Source: Bacteroides stercoris ATCC 43183
GTDB lineage: Bacteria; Bacteroidota; Bacteroidia; Bacteroidales; Bacteroidaceae
Length of the DNA stretch: 64,000 bases
Direction: 5' to 3'
Assembly (NCBI RefSeq): GCF_025147325.1
Contig: NZ_CP102262.1
Coordinates: 1,364,001-1,428,000, forward strand
Positions 62,557-64,000 of the stretch are shown one piece after another (positions within the stretch are counted from its first letter, which is position 1; the number at the start of each line of letters is the position of its first letter). Position numbers and translations under genes: made by a program. The notes beneath the pieces were generated by a model, which saw only the letters and a program-made list of their open reading frames with translations, was not told the origin of the DNA and did not search any database.

Positions 62557-63930
62557 ATGGGGAAGAGATTGATTATTCTTTCAGCTTTAGTGTTGTTTCT
62601 GGCAAGTGCGTCGGCACAGCAAGATACGTTGAAATACCGTATTAGTTTAAGAGACAAGGCAGCTACCGTTTATTCATTGGAGCATCCTGAACAGTTCCTT
62701 TCGGAGAAAGCCATTGCAAGACGTCAAAAACAGAACCTGGCGGTTGATTCCACCGACCTGCCGGTTTGCCGTCAGTATATTGATGAAATACGCAGACAAG
62801 GAGTGAATATTGTAGTTGTAGGGAAATGGGAAAATTTTGTTACGGTTTCCTGCAATGATTCCGTTTTGATAGAACATATTGCCGCATTGCCGTTTGTACG
62901 CGCTACGGAGAAAGTATGGACTGCTCCGAAAATGAATGAAGGAATGGGGGATGCAATGCGCGATTCTGTAATCAATGAGCCGAAGATATATACAGACAGT
63001 ATTTACGGTCCTGCTCTCACTCAAATTCAGTTGAGCAATGGAGATAAGTTGCATGATGCCGGATTCAGGGGGCAGGGAATGACGATTGCCGTGATTGATG
63101 CCGGATTTCATAATCTGGATAAGATAACGGCTATGCGGAATATCCGTGTCTTGGGCATGAAAGATTTTGTCAATCCTCAGGCGGATTTATTTGCGGCAAG
63201 CAGTCATGGACTGAGTGTGCTTTCCTGCATTGGAATGAATCAGCCGGGAATTATGACAGGTACTGCACCGGAAGCTTCCTTTTGGCTGTTCCGCAGTGAG
63301 GATGAGGCTTCCGAACACTTGGTGGAACAGGATTATTGGGCTGCTGCCGTAGAGTTTGCCGACAGTGTGGGAGTTGATGTGCTTAATACTTCTTTGGGGT
63401 ATTATGCGTTCGATGACAAATCGAAAAATTACAAATATCGTGATTTGGACGGACATCATGCCTTGATGTCGCGTCAAGCCTCGCATATAGCTGATAAGGG
63501 TATGGTACTGGTGTGCAGTGCCGGTAATTCGGGAATGGGGTCTTGGAAAAAAATAACCCCGCCGGGAGATGCTGATAATGTGTTGACGGTAGGCGCTATC
63601 AACAAACAGGCGGTGTTGGCGCCATTTTCCTCTATCGGCAACACGGCTGATAACCGGATTAAACCGGATGTTGTAGCTGTGGGCGAAGGAGCGGATGTGA
63701 TTCGCACGGACGGAAATCAGGGTAAGGCAAACGGGACTTCTTTCTCTTCGCCCGTCATGTGTGGAATGGTGGCTTGTTTATGGCAGGCATGCCCCCGGCT
63801 GACAGCGAAAGAGTTGCTTGAATTAGTCCGTGCTTCCGGTGACCGTGCCGACTATCCGGATAATATCTACGGTTATGGCGTGCCGGATATGTGGAAAGCA
63901 TATAATAGCTATAAATTAAAAATGAAGTAA
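62557..63930 (+). CDS. Secreted S8 subtilisin-like serine protease
   Basis: A 457-residue exported protease with a signal peptide to about residue 20 (LFLASASAQQ). A long N-terminal region (25-165) with FLSEKAIARRQKQNLAVDST is the prodomain type common in Bacteroidetes S8 enzymes. The catalytic triad is Asp in IAVIDAGFHNLD, His in SSHGLSVLSCIGM and Ser in NGTSFSSPVMCGM, with the oxyanion Asn in VCSAGNSGMG. No sorting domain is seen at the C terminus. Substrate unknown. Confidence 0.92.
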   Translation: MGKRLIILSALVLFLASASAQQDTLKYRISLRDKAATVYSLEHPEQFLSEKAIARRQKQNLAVDSTDLPVCRQYIDEIRRQGVNIVVVGKWENFVTVSCNDSVLIEHIAALPFVRATEKVWTAPKMNEGMGDAMRDSVINEPKIYTDSIYGPALTQIQLSNGDKLHDAGFRGQGMTIAVIDAGFHNLDKITAMRNIRVLGMKDFVNPQADLFAASSHGLSVLSCIGMNQPGIMTGTAPEASFWLFRSEDEASEHLVEQDYWAAAVEFADSVGVDVLNTSLGYYAFDDKSKNYKYRDLDGHHALMSRQASHIADKGMVLVCSAGNSGMGSWKKITPPGDADNVLTVGAINKQAVLAPFSSIGNTADNRIKPDVVAVGEGADVIRTDGNQGKANGTSFSSPVMCGMVACLWQACPRLTAKELLELVRASGDRADYPDNIYGYGVPDMWKAYNSYKLKMK

Positions 63931-63962
63931 GGACAGGAACTTTGCATACTTATATTTAAAGA

Positions 63963-64000
63963 ATGGATGCCTTATCACTATACGAATTAAATGCGCTGGT
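63963..64000 (+). CDS. xseA: Probable exodeoxyribonuclease VII large subunit, first codons only
   Basis: Only twelve codons are visible, giving MDALSLYELNAL. This matches the start of Bacteroidetes XseA, whose OB-fold begins SLxELNALV. The enzyme degrades single-stranded DNA. The call rests on this short match and needs the sequence to the right of the window. Confidence 0.55.
   Translation, partial: MDALSLYELNAL

Noticed and set aside
1..64000. CRISPR array or restriction-type defence cluster
   Set aside because: No spaced direct repeats of CRISPR type and no cas or restriction genes were seen in the window.

Overview
The window reads as the chromosome of a gut-type Bacteroidales bacterium, most likely Bacteroides or a close relative. 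Promoters carry the Bacteroides -7 box TAnnTTTG, sometimes with a -33 TTTG exactly 19 bp upstream. There is a SusC/SusD polysaccharide utilization locus, a PorO/P-type porin, a BtgA/BtgB-like mobilization module and Bacteroides-style tyrosine integrases. No genome comparison was possible, so the species is not called.

Positions 1-14300 are housekeeping: the 3' end of carB, a HAD phosphatase, a hexapeptide acetyltransferase, two identical tRNA-Val(TAC) genes, purB, an RluB-type pseudouridine synthase with a long Arg-rich repeat tail, asnS, a DUF4488-type protein, the rplM-rpsI-rpsB-tsf translation block behind a structured leader, a SUI1/YciH factor, rex, a FAH-family hydrolase and ispF.

Positions 14546-25170 hold an integrated mobilizable element of about 10.6 kb that splits a calcineurin-type phosphoesterase gene; the 5' piece is at 14309 and the 3' piece ends at 25957. 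It carries a nucleotidyltransferase-fold gene and a MATE efflux gene, the latter broken by a nested IS4-family element with a 9-bp target duplication. It also has a PAS-LuxR regulator, a frameshifted RteC-like gene, an excisionase-like HTH gene, a hairpin-rich oriT candidate, a BfmA/BtgA-like accessory protein, a relaxase, a GNAT protein and two tandem tyrosine integrases. Two promoters in the element share a 16-bp palindromic operator at exactly the same distance (23 bp) from the -7 box. This suggests a small regulon run by the PAS-LuxR protein.

Positions 25958-33355 hold a GH28 lipoprotein, an unknown protein, a porin, an IS110-family element and a decayed GH74-type gene.

Positions 33742-61072 are a large glycan locus. 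It starts with a membrane-spanning regulator that joins a LamG-like and Kelch-like outer region to a cytoplasmic SARP-type winged helix and BTAD module. Next come a repeat-domain lipoprotein, GH76, SusC, SusD, a DUF3823 protein, an unrecognised 726-residue barrel-like enzyme candidate, a DUF4965-type protein, GH92, GH43, GH125, a GH127-type gene and an acyltransferase. GH76, GH125 and GH92 point to alpha-mannan; GH43 and GH127 suggest furanose side groups such as arabinofuranose or galactofuranose. An IS with AATT target duplications separates the GH127 lipoprotein signal from its catalytic part.

Positions 61418-64000 return to core genes: mnmA, an S8 subtilase and the first codons of a probable xseA.
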